Of a stretch of 64,000 nt of DNA, positions 55,163 through 64,000 are shown piece after piece. Source of the DNA: Flavobacterium sp. WC2421 (GTDB taxonomy: Bacteria > Bacteroidota > Bacteroidia > Flavobacteriales > Flavobacteriaceae); contig NZ_CP162004.1 in assembly GCF_040822115.1 (NCBI RefSeq), forward strand, positions 2,418,001 through 2,482,000, in the 5' to 3' direction. Numbering within the stretch: the stretch's first letter is position 1; every line of letters begins with the position of its first letter. The notes under the pieces were generated by a model, which saw only the letters and a program-made list of their open reading frames with translations, was not told the DNA's origin and did not search any database. The position numbers and the translations under genes were made by a program.

Positions 55163-56704
55163 ATGAAATTATCTTCCTCCACAGAAAGTATTATTGTCAA
55201 AGGTGTTAGCTTGCTGTATGCTGTATTGTTTGTTTACGCAGCAGTTAGTAAACTACTTGATTTTGAGAATTTTCAGGTTCAGCTAGGGCAATCACCCTTA
55301 CTAAGTGCTTTTGCGAGTTGGGTTTCATGGGCTGTCCCAATTATTGAATTGCTTATTTCCTTACTTCTGATTTTTCCAAAATATCGACTTATTGGATTCT
55401 TTTCCGCTTTTAGTTTGATGATTCTATTTACTACTTATATCATCATTATTTTAAATTTCAGTTCTTTTGTTCCCTGTTCCTGTGGGGGTATTCTTGAAAA
55501 GATGAATTGGACTCAACATCTTATTTTTAATATTGTTTTTGTTTTGTTAGCTTTAGTTGGGATTCTAATACTAGGGCAAAATGAAATAACGGCACAAGTC
55601 AAAAAATGGAAACCTATTTTTATAGCTCTTCCAATCGTATTTGTTTGCAGCATTTCCGTTGTGATTTTACTTTTTATAGTATCAGAAGATATTATTCATC
55701 ATCGCAACAATTTTATTCGTCGTTTTCCTCACCACCCAATATTAAAAACACATGAAAAGGATATTCATTTTAATTCTTATTATATAGCGGGAATAGCTGA
55801 TGGGAAAATATATTTAGGTAATATTACTGCCCCGTTAAATATACTTGTTTTAGATACAAGCTTGCAACATCAAGAGCGATTCGTGATACAGCTTAAAAAT
55901 GAAAATATTGCTTTTCGAAGAATTGCTCTAAAGGTTAAACCTCCTTATTTCTATGTTTTTGATGGAACAGTCCCAACTATTTTGAGTGGAAGTATCAAAG
56001 ATTGGAAAGCATCACAATTAATGAAAGGCAAAGCTTATTTTTCTTTATCTGAGCCCATTAATTCGAAAACTTTTGTTTTTCGAGCTGTAAGCAGTACAAT
56101 GCATAATTCTATTTTAGGACTTTTAAGGATTAGTGATACCATTCAAGTAAGATTAGCTCCTCATTTATTGCAAAAACAAATTGATGGACTTTTCGATACA
56201 GACGGGATGCTTTTGTATAACGAACAACTTCAGAAAGTTATTTATACCTACTATTATCGCAATCAATATCTTGTCATAGATACTAATTTAAAGCTGAATT
56301 ATATAGGACATACAATTGATACGACTAGTCGTGCTCGTATTAAAGTAGCTTACATTCATTCTAGAAATCAAAGCAAACTTTCAGCCCCTCCGTTATTAGT
56401 TAACAAAGGCACTTCAACTTATGGGAATTACCTTTTTGTGAATGCTGGTTTAATGGGATTGTATGAGCCGGAAGAAATGTGGCGAACTGCTTCTATTATT
56501 GATGTTTATGATTTTAGGCATAAACGTTATGATTTCAGCTTTTATATTAATAATGAAGAGCAACATAAGATGGAACATTTTCAGGTTGTGGATAATTTAG
56601 TAGTTGCATTAATCGGTCATAAAATTGTTACGTATCGTTTGTATAATAAAGGGTTTCATCCGGCAAATTTTAAATCAAAAATGGGAAATACAATAGGCCT
56701 ATAA
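55163..56704 (+). CDS. MauE/DoxX-like membrane protein with beta-propeller-like domain
   Basis: 513 residues from the ATG at 55163; an earlier TTG at 55124 is less likely. Five hydrophobic helices occupy residues 10-190, with VPCSCGG in the loop after the third, a MauE-type redox-linked Cys motif. Residues 200-513 are a periplasmic or surface beta-rich domain, possibly a propeller (repeating YFYVFDG, YYRNQYLVID, DNLVVALIGH). MauE proteins help form disulfides in partner proteins. The downstream DUF6520 peptide has four cysteines and could be its client (inference). Preceded by the 30-bp element. Confidence 0.82.
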   Translation: MKLSSSTESIIVKGVSLLYAVLFVYAAVSKLLDFENFQVQLGQSPLLSAFASWVSWAVPIIELLISLLLIFPKYRLIGFFSAFSLMILFTTYIIIILNFSSFVPCSCGGILEKMNWTQHLIFNIVFVLLALVGILILGQNEITAQVKKWKPIFIALPIVFVCSISVVILLFIVSEDIIHHRNNFIRRFPHHPILKTHEKDIHFNSYYIAGIADGKIYLGNITAPLNILVLDTSLQHQERFVIQLKNENIAFRRIALKVKPPYFYVFDGTVPTILSGSIKDWKASQLMKGKAYFSLSEPINSKTFVFRAVSSTMHNSILGLLRISDTIQVRLAPHLLQKQIDGLFDTDGMLLYNEQLQKVIYTYYYRNQYLVIDTNLKLNYIGHTIDTTSRARIKVAYIHSRNQSKLSAPPLLVNKGTSTYGNYLFVNAGLMGLYEPEEMWRTASIIDVYDFRHKRYDFSFYINNEEQHKMEHFQVVDNLVVALIGHKIVTYRLYNKGFHPANFKSKMGNTIGL

Positions 56705-56782
56705 AAACATACTGCGCGGTGTCAGGAAATCGATCGAAAACCTGTAAAAAAGAGTAGATCAAAAACTTTTAATTTAAATATT

Positions 56783-57049
56783 ATGAAAACACGTATTGTA
56801 CAAAAGGCGTTGCCTTTTGCAGCTATTGTTTTAGCAGTAGCAGGGGCTTTTGCAGCCAACATTTCCAGAACCAATGTCAGCACTTACGCTGATGTTAACG
56901 GACGAATTCCTTCCACTTGTGCCGAAACAAGTGTTGTTTGTTCGGATAATTTTAATCCACAAATGTGTACTAATGGTGCTCAACAGTTGTACAAACTAAA
57001 TGCAGCAGGTACAGCTTGTCCTCAGGCTCTTTACAAAAAGATTCAGTAG
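56783..57049 (+). CDS. DUF6520-like small exported Cys-containing protein
   Basis: 88 residues. A signal-like hydrophobic N-terminus (FAAIVLAVAGAFA) is followed by a short mature part with four Cys (STCAET, VVCSDN, QMCTNG, TACPQ). This matches the DUF6520 family as I recall it. The small, Cys-containing, exported nature and the MauE-like neighbour suggest a disulfide-bonded secreted peptide; its role is unknown. A strong terminator follows at 57085. Confidence 0.85.
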   Translation: MKTRIVQKALPFAAIVLAVAGAFAANISRTNVSTYADVNGRIPSTCAETSVVCSDNFNPQMCTNGAQQLYKLNAAGTACPQALYKKIQ

Positions 57050-57084
57050 GACTTCAACAACCCTATATTAATTAGGGGAAATGG

Positions 57085-57125
57085 CAATGCCGAACTTGAA
57101 AATTTCAGGTTCGGCATTGTTTTTT
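57085..57125 (+). terminator. Strong rho-independent terminator after the DUF6520-like gene
   Basis: CAATGCCGAAC (57085-57095) and GTTCGGCATTG (57109-57119) form an 11-bp stem that continues inward with TTGAAA/TTTCAG; T8 follows, 36 bp after the stop codon. Confidence 0.92.
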
Positions 57126-57174
57126 ACCCTCTCACAGACCATTCAATAGTAGGGAGTGAACAAGTGTACGTATC

Positions 57175-57304
57175 ATTTTCGTTTTACCCTGTCCCTAAAG
57201 GGAGTTGAAAATATTGCGCTTTATCTTTTTAAACTCCCTTTTTAGTTTTGACAAAGTGCATTGATTATTTTCGTTTTGCCCCGTCCCTAAAGGGAATCGA
57301 AAAT
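57175..57304. repeat. Two copies of a 38-bp REP-like palindrome
   Basis: Copies at 57175-57212 and 57267-57304 share 34 of 38 positions. Each begins ATTTTCGTTTT, has the central palindrome TCCCTAAAGGGA and ends GAAAAT, the reverse complement of its start. They fill the intergenic region (57050-57354) between the convergent DUF6520-like and S9 peptidase genes, where nothing else but the terminator is seen. Confidence 0.85.
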
Positions 57305-57354
57305 TTGGAGTTTTTCATAATAAAAGAGGAATTTAGTAAGTAGCAATCCGTTGT

Positions 57355-59979
57355 TTAGATTCTTTTTGTGGAAAAAGGGATTCCTTTAAGATACAAATCG
57401 AACCATTCTTTTACTCTTGTATCGAGGTCTATTTGTGATTCGGGTTTACCAATGGCATGGCCTTGGCCGGGATATACCAGAAACGTATGTGGTTTTTGCA
57501 GTCTTTGTAACGCTAAATGTAGTTCGATGCTTTGCGTCCAATTCACGTTAGGGTCTTGCTGGCCCGTCCAAATCAACACTGGTGTATTTATGGAGGAAGC
57601 GTGTGCTATAGGTGAGTTTTCAATATATCCTTTGTAATTGTCAAACAAAGAGGCACCCATTCGCAATTGTGCGGATTCATAGCGCCACATATGGGAGCGC
57701 TCGCCACTGGATTCCATACTTAAATAATTACTGACTAGATCTGTACAGGCGGCACCCACGACTGCTGTTGCAAACCTATTAGTTTGTGAAATAATATAAG
57801 CAGTCTCATATCCTCCAAAGGAACCGCCTATCAAACCAATGTGATTGGATTCTACGATGCCCTTCGCTAGAACAGTATCAATAGCTTCTTGTACGCATGA
57901 AACGGCAGATTGTCCTGGTGTTCCTACTTCATAGGCAATGTCTGGATAGAATACTAAATAGTCATCGAATGTATAATTAGTTGGATTAAACCCATCCGAA
58001 TTGTATTGTGTAGGATTAATATAGTGATGCATCATTCCCGATTGTCTTTCGTATAGGTGAACAATCATAGGATATTTTTTACTAGATTGAAAACCTGCAG
58101 GATAAAATAGTACTCCTTTCAAGGGTTGTCCTTTTTGGTTTGTATAAGAAATCAGTTCAGCATGTCCCCAGGAGAATTTATCCTGCTGCGGATTTGTTTT
58201 CAATACCAGCTGCTCTTTTTTCATGATTTTGCTCCAAAGCTGTAATTTTGGTGAACTCTCAAACGACTCTTCTTTATACAGATATTTTTCACTTTGCTTT
58301 GCCTTTTTCAGCATGCTGATTCTTGCCTTTTTATATACCATCACATTGCACTGACCATTGCTTTCCAAGTAATAATATCCTGAGGCTTTATTATCGCCCA
58401 AGGCTTCAAGTATCGTTCCTTTAGTAAAGTTAAAAGTACGGGTTGGTAAATTAGATGAGGTATTTATGATGTCATTTTCATTTTGGTAGATTCTGAAACG
58501 AATTTTTTGCTCCCGACCTTGGGTTAGTCTTTTGGCGTTTTCCCCATCTGGAGTTACTGTCCAAATATCATACTGGTCGTACACAATAAGCTTACCGTCC
58601 TGTGTCCAACCCGGACTACCATAAGGTGGCGTTGCTCCTGGCTGATCGAATTCCAAGTTATAAACGGCTGAGGGAATTAGTGTTGTAACATTGGTCTGTT
58701 TTTTCAATATAGGATCGTATATCCACCATTTTTTATCTTTAAAGTAATTGATATACCTGCCCTGTGGTGGTGCTCCTATATTTCCAATGGAATGGAGCTG
58801 TTTCTTTACTACTAAACTGCTTTTTCCTGTATTTAAATCGGTCAGGTAGAAGTCGGGTATTGCCTCAAATTCATATTGAGGTTCATATGCTTGATTATTA
58901 AATGTCAATGCATAGTTTTGATTCCCAGTTAACAATACGTTTGGCAAATCATCTGTTCCTATTTGGACTATTTTATTTTCCTCTGGCCACCATACTGCCA
59001 ATTTAGGAATATGGGAAGGGTCTAGCTGTTGACCATGATGTACGCCTGTTACAACACTACTCCATATTTGCACTATTTCGTTTTCTTCCTTTTGAGGAAC
59101 TGCAGCAGCTAGGTAAAAGAAGATTCGTTTGCCATCTTCTGAAATTTCAAGCGGCACGCGAGCAAAGGGAATTACAATATGTTTGTCTTTAAAGAAATCT
59201 GTCGACAATAATGGGTCTAAAACTACTATTTTAGGTTTTTGTTCTAATTGGGTTATGTAGTATAGCTTGTGGTTTTTTAGTTTAGCGGTCACGATATTAG
59301 ATTCCTGTAAAAAGGAGAGTACATCGCCTTTACTATTCCACGTAAGGTATTTAAAATCCCCTTCTTTTTCTTGAACTAATGTCGCACTATTAAAATTGGA
59401 ATTCATTCGAATCAGCTTCACTGTATTTTCTTTTGGTGTTACGTAGGCTAAAAGAGTACCATCCCCATTAAAACGATATTCTGAAACTCCATTGATCGTC
59501 TGTTCTTTACCCGTTTGTAAATGGAGTATGTGGAGAGACTCTTCCTTCTGTGATTCCTGTTTCGTTAGAACTACATATTTTCCTCCAGCTACAAACTCAT
59601 ATTTGGAAATGTTTTGAATCCATTGCAGTACACCCGATTTTAAGTTTAGTAATGCCATTCCTTTCTTTGAATCTTGCGCAATCCACCATTTACTGTCTGG
59701 ACTAAAAAGTCCATTTTCTGCTGTTGGAAAATACTTTTTCTTCGCAGTTTGTGTGTTTTGTACAAATAATGTGTCCTGTGCTGAATGATAATTCAGTTTG
59801 TAGCTTATCCAATTTCCATCTTCTGAAATTTTTTCATCTGAGAGGGTACTCCATAATGGATAGTCTGCGGGTTTAAGTTGCCTTTTTGAAAAGGATTGGC
59901 TCCAAGAAGAGCCAATCCCAAGTATCAAAAGGAGAAAAATCCAGTTCGTATTCCCTTTTAAATTCATCCTCTTATTCAT
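57355..59979 (-). CDS. S9 family prolyl-oligopeptidase-type peptidase
   Basis: 874 residues. A signal peptide (NWIFLLLILGIGSSWSQ) puts it in the periplasm or outside. The N-terminal 600 residues form the beta-propeller; the C-terminal alpha/beta-hydrolase domain has the nucleophile in GGSFGGYE near 716, Asp in TGQQDPN near 807 and His in GQGHAIG near 838. The catalytic triad is complete. It starts 1 bp after the SusD stop, so it is co-translated with SusCD and probably cleaves the peptides they import or the substrate they bind. Confidence 0.93.
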   Translation of the reverse strand: MNKRMNLKGNTNWIFLLLILGIGSSWSQSFSKRQLKPADYPLWSTLSDEKISEDGNWISYKLNYHSAQDTLFVQNTQTAKKKYFPTAENGLFSPDSKWWIAQDSKKGMALLNLKSGVLQWIQNISKYEFVAGGKYVVLTKQESQKEESLHILHLQTGKEQTINGVSEYRFNGDGTLLAYVTPKENTVKLIRMNSNFNSATLVQEKEGDFKYLTWNSKGDVLSFLQESNIVTAKLKNHKLYYITQLEQKPKIVVLDPLLSTDFFKDKHIVIPFARVPLEISEDGKRIFFYLAAAVPQKEENEIVQIWSSVVTGVHHGQQLDPSHIPKLAVWWPEENKIVQIGTDDLPNVLLTGNQNYALTFNNQAYEPQYEFEAIPDFYLTDLNTGKSSLVVKKQLHSIGNIGAPPQGRYINYFKDKKWWIYDPILKKQTNVTTLIPSAVYNLEFDQPGATPPYGSPGWTQDGKLIVYDQYDIWTVTPDGENAKRLTQGREQKIRFRIYQNENDIINTSSNLPTRTFNFTKGTILEALGDNKASGYYYLESNGQCNVMVYKKARISMLKKAKQSEKYLYKEESFESSPKLQLWSKIMKKEQLVLKTNPQQDKFSWGHAELISYTNQKGQPLKGVLFYPAGFQSSKKYPMIVHLYERQSGMMHHYINPTQYNSDGFNPTNYTFDDYLVFYPDIAYEVGTPGQSAVSCVQEAIDTVLAKGIVESNHIGLIGGSFGGYETAYIISQTNRFATAVVGAACTDLVSNYLSMESSGERSHMWRYESAQLRMGASLFDNYKGYIENSPIAHASSINTPVLIWTGQQDPNVNWTQSIELHLALQRLQKPHTFLVYPGQGHAIGKPESQIDLDTRVKEWFDLYLKGIPFSTKRI

Positions 59980-59980
59980 T

Positions 59981-61372
59981 TTAATATCCTGGATTTTGAT
60001 GTAGGTTTTTGTTCAGTAGTAATTCTGTTTGAGGAATGGGTAACCATTTATCGGTACTTTTCCATCCGGGCTTTAAAGGACTTAAAATCCCATCTGCTTG
60101 TTCTGTTCTTTTTAAGTCAAACCAGCGTTGCCCTAATTCAGTAAATAATTCGACCCTGCGTTCTTGTTGAATAGCCAGCAACACGTTTTGGGGAGTGTTG
60201 GCCGCCGTATCTGCTAATCCTGCTCGGTTTCGAATTAGGTTTAAATCAGCTAAAGCACCAATCCAATTATTTTGATGAGCCCTAGCTTCTGCACGGATGA
60301 GGTATTGTTCTTCTAATCGCAATATAATTGCAAATTCCTGAGAGCTTCCTGTATTGGCGATTTGTTTGTATTTGTATGAGTAGTACCATGTTTGTGTACC
60401 GTCCGTCACATTCCCCAACCAATGTTGCTTTCTTTGATCTCCAGTTTCGAATGCGTTTAGTAAATGGGTACTTATAACAGTAATTGGAGGAGGGCCGCTG
60501 CTAAAAATAAAAGTATGCGCATCATGCGTGTTCAGCCCCGAAATACCTGGGTGCAATTGCCAAATTGTTGAGGGATTTTCCTTTAGAAATACCTTATCTA
60601 GATCCGCTTCCAACTGGTATGTATTCGTATTAATTACTTGGGACGCTTCCTCTTCGGCTAGTTGCCACGCTCCTCTGTAAAGGTACACTCGTGCTAGTAC
60701 TGCTGTAGCTGTGCCTTTATTTGGCCGAATACGTTCTGCAGTACCATAACTGTCGTTTAATATGCTTTTAGATAGCATTAAGTCGGTTGTAATTTTATCA
60801 TATACTTCGTCTTCGGACATTCTCGAAACGGTGCTGTTCTTTTTATAATCCGTTGTATCGATGTAAGGAATATCTCCAAATAGATTTAATAAATAAAAGT
60901 GAATAAATGCTCTAAGAAACAAGCCTTCTCCTTTTAAGATATTACGCTCCTCTGTGGGAATTGTGGTTGATTTTTCAAGACCTTCTAAAAGTGCGTTTAT
61001 TGCATAAATTTGACTGTAACTGCTATTCCATAAAGAACTAACCATAGGATTTGAGGAGAGTACGGTATGATTGTAAAAGTCTTCTAAAGGCGCACTGGGA
61101 CTTCCATAATAGGTTAATTCATCCGAATAGTTTCCCAGTCCATTCGAAAGGCCATCTTGGTTTCCAGAAAGTATGCCGTTTTCTCTTAGTTGTGAATAGC
61201 AATTTGAAAGTGCTGCATTTGCTGTTGTAACATCTTCGAACACTGCAGTACCAGTAAGCTGTGATTGTGGCAAATCTACCTCCGTAAAACTTTCGCAGCC
61301 ATTCAGCCACAAGCAAAGGAGTACTATTAATGCTATTATTAGCATTGACTGTATTAATTTATAGTATTTCAT
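59981..61372 (-). CDS. SusD/RagB-family surface lipoprotein
   Basis: 463 residues. A lipoprotein signal (IVLLCLWLNGCESF; lipid Cys near 27) is followed by the SusD TPR-like fold (AIYAINALLEGLEKS, GEGLFLRAFIHFYLLNLFGD in part) and the C-terminal RWFDLKR and LPIPQTELLLN motifs. It captures substrate at the outer membrane for the SusC transporter next to it. The associated peptidase suggests a peptide or protein substrate, as with RagAB. Confidence 0.93.
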   Translation of the reverse strand: MKYYKLIQSMLIIALIVLLCLWLNGCESFTEVDLPQSQLTGTAVFEDVTTANAALSNCYSQLRENGILSGNQDGLSNGLGNYSDELTYYGSPSAPLEDFYNHTVLSSNPMVSSLWNSSYSQIYAINALLEGLEKSTTIPTEERNILKGEGLFLRAFIHFYLLNLFGDIPYIDTTDYKKNSTVSRMSEDEVYDKITTDLMLSKSILNDSYGTAERIRPNKGTATAVLARVYLYRGAWQLAEEEASQVINTNTYQLEADLDKVFLKENPSTIWQLHPGISGLNTHDAHTFIFSSGPPPITVISTHLLNAFETGDQRKQHWLGNVTDGTQTWYYSYKYKQIANTGSSQEFAIILRLEEQYLIRAEARAHQNNWIGALADLNLIRNRAGLADTAANTPQNVLLAIQQERRVELFTELGQRWFDLKRTEQADGILSPLKPGWKSTDKWLPIPQTELLLNKNLHQNPGY

Positions 61373-61392
61373 ATCGCAATATTTATTGATTT

Positions 61393-64000
61393 TTAAAAGC
61401 TAAGGTTTAGTCCAAAAGTAAATTGACGTAAAGGAGGGGAGTAGAAAGCGGATTGATTTTCAGGATCGGCACCTTTGTACTTGGTCCATGTGAGGAGGTT
61501 TTGTCCTTGTAAATAGATTTTTGCTGTCCCCCCTTTTGTAACTTCTTTTGGAATCGTATATGAAATACTGATGCTTTTCAATCGGATGTAGGAAGCATCA
61601 CTTATGGTTGCGTTACTGTTGCTGTATAAAAAATAGGCATCCAATGCTGCTGCATTAGCTCCTGTTGTATATTGCTGAATTTCGGCATCGGTACCATTTT
61701 GTGGCCAGTGATTCAAAACCGCTTGTGGCTGATTGGAGAAATCTCCTATCCAAGAAGCCGTGTATAAGTAATTACGCCCTTTTTGTTTTACGCCCTGAAA
61801 TAGAAAATCCAGTACCCAATTTTTATAGCTGAGTTGGTTGCCAAATCCTCCAAATAATTGAGGTGCTGTATCTTCAATCCATTGGCGGTCTTCTGGTCCC
61901 GTAATTTTTCCGTCACCATTGTAGTCCTCAAATTGATAAACACCTGTAACTGGATCAATTCCTGTGTAGTGGTATGTTTTTTGGATACTCAATGATTTAC
62001 CTATTACCAGCGAATTGGCGTAAGTAGACCCCTCTAAATCAGGGAATTCCAAGAGTTTGTTTTTAGGTAGGGTCAGGTTTAATGTAGTCGTCCAATTGAA
62101 CGCTGTCTTTCTAAAATTAACCGTTCGCAATTCCAGTTCTAAACCTGTATTTTGAACTGTTGCATTTAAATTAGCTTGTAAAGAAGAAAAACCTGTAGTT
62201 CCTGGTTGTGGCACACCCACAAGTTGATTAGAAGAACGGTTGCAAAAATAGGCTGTAGTTAAGAAAATACGATCGTTGAGAAAACCAAGGTCGATTGCGG
62301 CTTCCTTTTTTTTATTGGTTTCCCAACCAAAGGAAGGATTGAAAAGACGAGTAGGTTTTATCCCAATAGTACCATTGTAATTGTTGCCAGTAATCTCATA
62401 AGTGTCTAAGAATTGGTAATCACCAATCTGGTCATTTCCACTGGTACCATAACTGATGCGTAATTTTCCGAAACTTAAGAAACTATTATTATTTATGAAC
62501 GCCTCCTTTGAGAATATCCAGGCTGCACCTATAGCTCCGAAATTAGCAAAGCGATTGCCAGGGCCAAAACGACTGGAACCATCTCTTCTTCCTGTTAAGT
62601 TAATGATGTATTTACTTTTCCAATTGTAATTAATTCTACCAAAGAACGCTTGGTATTTGTAAATGGTCAACTGATCGTCAGTAATGGTCAAATAGGAAGC
62701 TGCAGCTATATTGTGCAGTAAACTGTTACTTGCAAAACCTGATCCGATTTGCGCCAATTGTTGCCCGGTTTGCTTCTGGAAAGTTGTGCCTGCCAATAGC
62801 ATTAATTCTGAATTGCCTACTGTTTTCTTCCAATTGATCTGAGGTTCAATAATCCAAGAGCTACGTTTGGCATTGTTTATAATAAGTGTGGAAACTTCAC
62901 TGCCCAGTCCATACGCTGGATTGTACATGGTAGAAGGAAATGTGCGGTTTTCGGAGATATGATAGTCTGTATACCCTAGATTTGTTTTTATTTCTAAGTT
63001 TTCCAATATGTTGTATGAAAGGACAGTATTAGCAATTAGGTTGGTAGTATTTGCTGCATATTTGCCTTCCAAATAGCTTAACGGATTGTTCCAAGTGCCA
63101 TTTTCCCAATTTAAGTTTCCTAGGGCATCGTATAGAGCTGGGGCATTTGGCGCTAGAATTGTAGCTTGGTACATCAAGTCGTTTGCGGGTAGGCTATTCT
63201 TATCAGTAGCATAGTCTGCTGTAAAGCTCATTTTAAAACGATTGTCAATCGAGCGATGCGTTAGGCTGTTGTGAAACGCTAATTTTTCATATTTTGCATC
63301 CCCAGGGAAAACGGTTGTTTCGTTACGGTAGGTGCCACTTAACAAAAATTGAGTTTCGGCATTTCCACCAGAGACCGTAGTTTGAATATTGTTCGTATTT
63401 GCAGTACCTCCCAGTAATTCTTTTTGCCAATTGGTGTAGCGGTTTTGATCCCAAGTACCATTTACATCATAGGCGTACCCTGGATAGTCTGTAATTCCGT
63501 CATTGGCAAAGGCTTCCCTACGCATGGATAAATATTGTGCTGTATTTAGTAAATTCATGGTACGAGTTAGTTTTCCAAAACTGGAATACGTATTCATATC
63601 GAATTTGGTTTTTCCTTGTTTTCCTTTTTTGGTCGTTATGAGCACGACACCGTTGGATCCTCTTGAACCGTAGATTGCAGTAGCATCAGCATCTTTTAGT
63701 ACTTCCATACTCTCAATATCTGATGGGTTAATATTGTTGAGAGGGCTTGCTGATCCTGCCAAAATATTGCCCGATGTCATTACTGAGCCTAATGATTGTG
63801 AACTGTAAGGTACCCCATCCACAATATATAGCGGTGCATTACCATCAGTGCGAATGCTGTTTATCCCTCTGATCTGTATGTCGAAACCACCACCAGGAGT
63901 TCCAGTGGCTTGTGTTATTGTTACGCCAGACATTCTTCCTTGCATTGCTGCTAACGGATTATTTATAGGTTGTTTTTCTATATCCTTTGCAGTGATTTTC
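61393..64000 (-). CDS. SusC/RagA TonB-dependent transporter, 5' end outside window
   Basis: The frame is open to the right edge; the in-frame ATG at 63945 is internal because the coding pattern (ITAKDIEKQPINNPLAA) continues upstream. The plug-domain signature (DADATAIYGSRGSNGVVLIT in part) is near the start of what is visible, and the barrel ends with the aromatic terminus TFGLNLSF. The missing part would hold the signal peptide, carboxypeptidase-like domain and TonB box. It is 20 bp upstream of SusD in one operon with the S9 peptidase. Confidence 0.93.
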   Translation of the reverse strand, partial: KITAKDIEKQPINNPLAAMQGRMSGVTITQATGTPGGGFDIQIRGINSIRTDGNAPLYIVDGVPYSSQSLGSVMTSGNILAGSASPLNNINPSDIESMEVLKDADATAIYGSRGSNGVVLITTKKGKQGKTKFDMNTYSSFGKLTRTMNLLNTAQYLSMRREAFANDGITDYPGYAYDVNGTWDQNRYTNWQKELLGGTANTNNIQTTVSGGNAETQFLLSGTYRNETTVFPGDAKYEKLAFHNSLTHRSIDNRFKMSFTADYATDKNSLPANDLMYQATILAPNAPALYDALGNLNWENGTWNNPLSYLEGKYAANTTNLIANTVLSYNILENLEIKTNLGYTDYHISENRTFPSTMYNPAYGLGSEVSTLIINNAKRSSWIIEPQINWKKTVGNSELMLLAGTTFQKQTGQQLAQIGSGFASNSLLHNIAAASYLTITDDQLTIYKYQAFFGRINYNWKSKYIINLTGRRDGSSRFGPGNRFANFGAIGAAWIFSKEAFINNNSFLSFGKLRISYGTSGNDQIGDYQFLDTYEITGNNYNGTIGIKPTRLFNPSFGWETNKKKEAAIDLGFLNDRIFLTTAYFCNRSSNQLVGVPQPGTTGFSSLQANLNATVQNTGLELELRTVNFRKTAFNWTTTLNLTLPKNKLLEFPDLEGSTYANSLVIGKSLSIQKTYHYTGIDPVTGVYQFEDYNGDGKITGPEDRQWIEDTAPQLFGGFGNQLSYKNWVLDFLFQGVKQKGRNYLYTASWIGDFSNQPQAVLNHWPQNGTDAEIQQYTTGANAAALDAYFLYSNSNATISDASYIRLKSISISYTIPKEVTKGGTAKIYLQGQNLLTWTKYKGADPENQSAFYSPPLRQFTFGLNLSF

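Noticed and set aside
61393..63945. ATG at 63945 as the start of the SusC gene
   Set aside because: The coding frame continues upstream to the edge with a typical plug-domain sequence, so the real start is outside the window.

Overview
The window looks like a low-GC Bacteroidota chromosome, most likely Flavobacterium or a close relative. The evidence is a SusC/SusD pair, RteC-like regulators, a CTnDOT-type tyrosine recombinase, CusA-TolC fusion efflux, DUF6520/DUF5675-type small proteins, AT-rich codon use and no Shine-Dalgarno signals. The species call is inference. No tRNA, rRNA or CRISPR array was seen.

Layout. (A) 1-19758, minus strand: one very compact seven-gene operon (gaps 3-27 bp). 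In transcription order it encodes a SNF2 helicase, a giant N6-adenine DNA methyltransferase, an HNH nuclease, a PD-(D/E)XK-like nuclease, a 1788-aa GHKL (Hsp90/sacsin-like) ATPase, a UPF1-like SF1 helicase, and a second GHKL ATPase that runs off the left edge. It looks like a large restriction/anti-phage system. It shares only the SNF2-plus-methylase pair with DISARM class 1 and matches no named system I can recall, so it is the best candidate for an undescribed system here. (B) 20140-25348: mobile-element core 1 (unknown protein, DnaC/IstB-like ATPase, replication-initiator-like protein, HTH protein, RteC, integrase). (C) 25349-29540: junction region with an att-like tRNA 3'-end fragment, a four-gene plus-strand cassette (MARQKG protein, DUF5675 protein, two small membrane proteins), one small minus-strand gene, and about 1 kb of GC-richer DNA without a credible gene. 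(D) 29541-38545: second defence cluster, with a type IIG restriction-modification enzyme, an Avs-like nuclease-STAND NTPase and an AlbA/ATPase regulator. (E) 38707-46769: heavy-metal efflux operon (DUF6660-type protein, CusA-TolC fusion, adaptor, P1B ATPase). (F) 46948-50842: mobile-element core 2, paralogous to core 1 gene by gene but without an integrase. (G) 50964-64000: probably chromosomal, with a BioF-like/GNAT fusion, a STAS-like protein, an AraC regulator, a MauE-like membrane protein, a DUF6520 peptide, an S9 peptidase and SusD/SusC.

Both element cores are read leftwards and each is followed directly by a cargo block (defence operon after core 1; metal efflux then defence after core 2). 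This suggests two related integrative elements accreted side by side. Palindromic REP-like repeats are scattered through the island. Three of them lie inside reading frames and encode extra peptide segments. A 30-bp element (26/30 identical) occurs upstream of the DUF7793-like/AraC genes and again upstream of the MauE-like gene, suggesting a small AraC-controlled regulon.
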